Assembly: GCF_000381825.1 (NCBI RefSeq)
Contig: NZ_KB907123.1
Location: forward strand, 21,311-85,310
DNA: 64,000 nt
Direction of reading: 5' to 3'
Origin: Thioalkalivibrio sp. ALJT
GTDB lineage: Bacteria > Pseudomonadota > Gammaproteobacteria > Ectothiorhodospirales > Ectothiorhodospiraceae
Part shown: piece after piece, positions 63,533-64,000 of the stretch
Layout: each line of letters begins with the position of its first letter
Numbering within the stretch: the stretch's first letter is position 1
Program-made: the position numbers and the translations under genes
The notes under the pieces: model-generated
The model's input: only the letters and a program-made list of their open reading frames with translations
What the model was told of the DNA's origin: nothing
Databases searched by the model: none

Positions 63533-64000
63533 TCAGCGGTGATCCGCGGACGGGGCCGGCGTGAACACCGGCCGGACCGTATAGCCGCCCTGGCCGCCGC
63601 TGCGCGCGACACGGATGAAATAGACGCCGGCGGGAAGTTCGGTGCGTTCGACATCCCGGCTGGAAGTCGACCCGCCCGTCGACGCACGCAGGCTGCGTCC
63701 GTCGGCGTCGTACAACCGCAACGTGACGCGAAGGCTCTCCTGCGCGGCGACACTCACCGCCAGCGCGCCTTCGGCACCCGTCTCGACCCTGAACCAGTCC
63801 TCGGTGTCGCGTTCGTTTCTGGAAACGTAGCCGAGCAGGCCGGTGCTGTCCGCGCCGAGGTGGATGGGTTGCGCCTCCTCGAGGCTGTCGTTGGGTTCGC
63901 GGTCAGGGGTGTAACCGACCGGGTCGAGCCGCGGCGTGATCACGTAACCGCCCTGGCCACGGGAACGCGCGACCCGGGCGTAATAGGTACCCGGCGCCAG
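63533..64000 (-). CDS. tandem pre-peptidase C-terminal (PPC) domain protein (partial, N-terminus beyond window)
   Basis: The C-terminal end of a longer protein; the frame is open to the right edge. The last ~130 residues form one PPC beta-sandwich (DREPNDSLEEAQPIHLG, DTEDWFRVETG, LPAGVYFIRVARSGGQGGYTV). Just upstream, in the same frame, the edge sequence reads LAPGTYYARVARSRGQGGYV, the end of a second such domain. PPC domains usually end secreted proteins and bind polymers or help secretion. The rest of the protein is not visible. Confidence 0.8.
   Translation of the reverse strand: MAPGTYYARVARSRGQGGYVITPRLDPVGYTPDREPNDSLEEAQPIHLGADSTGLLGYVSRNERDTEDWFRVETGAEGALAVSVAAQESLRVTLRLYDADGRSLRASTGGSTSSRDVERTELPAGVYFIRVARSGGQGGYTVRPVFTPAPSADHR

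Noticed and set aside
1..64000. CRISPR arrays, tRNA or rRNA genes, complete insertion sequences
   Set aside because: No evenly spaced direct repeats, no recognisable tRNA or rRNA sequences and no transposase frame were found on either strand.

Overview
GC-rich gammaproteobacterial chromosome. The right end has the order murJ–ribF–ileS–lspA–fkpB–ispH, which is usual in this class. The left half is an exosortase A (XrtA/EpsH, PEP-CTERM) exopolysaccharide locus. A sulfur-oxidising Ectothiorhodospiraceae (Thioalkalivibrio-like) host is my guess; no rRNA or other strong marker is present to fix it.

Layout. (1) 1-16.6 kb, one long + strand run with many 4-bp overlaps: chain-length determinant (cut by the left edge), tyrosine autokinase, outer-membrane barrel, ExeA-like ATPase, DUF3473-type deacetylase, FemAB-like transferase, glycosyltransferase, exosortase A fused to EpsI, glycosyltransferase, amidotransferase, PaaK-like adenylating enzyme and two more GT4 enzymes. 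(2) 16.7-21.1 kb: an unrecognised 593-aa helical protein, a secreted beta-helix protein facing it, and a GT2-like protein. (3) 21.3-31.2 kb, an accessory island rich in ATP-dependent carboxylate-activating folds: two QueC-like PP-loop proteins, two ATP-grasp proteins (one fused to a low-molecular-weight tyrosine phosphatase), an asparagine-synthetase-like protein without its glutaminase nucleophile, an acyl carrier protein, a flippase and a CapA-like protein. (4) 31.4-45.5 kb: GT2, exosortase-associated O-ligase, deacetylase, one PEP-CTERM (THxN type) cargo protein with a possible sigma-54 promoter, GT39, a second FemAB-like protein, a 1127-aa VanZ/ligase fusion, a GNAT and a methyltransferase. 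(5) 45.6-48.6 kb: exosortase-A-associated PLP decarboxylase and acyl-CoA ligase. (6) 48.9-52.3 kb: an HPr-rel-A type locus (Tat-like protein, PqqD-like protein, HprK-related kinase, nucleotidyltransferase). (7) 52.4-64 kb: housekeeping genes, a small membrane protein and the end of a tandem PPC-domain protein.

How it fits together. The XrtA genes build, modify, polymerise and export a polysaccharide, and exosortase A sorts PEP-CTERM proteins such as the one at 36.07 kb. The tyrosine kinase at the left end and the phosphatase domain at 22.4-24.3 kb could form a Wzc/Wzb-like control pair. The ACP, acyl-CoA ligase, decarboxylase, ATP-grasp, AsnB-like and QueC-like proteins suggest an acyl, amide or aminoacyl decoration pathway; this is inference.

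The most striking non-coding signal is a family of ~285-350 bp interspersed elements with ~25-30 bp terminal inverted repeats: five near full-length copies, one 67-bp deletion derivative and solitary ends. No transposase is seen. An internal hairpin shows a compensatory base change between copies. One copy supplies the stop codons of two convergent genes, and others invade the HPr-rel-A operon. I see no tRNA, rRNA, CRISPR array or complete insertion sequence.
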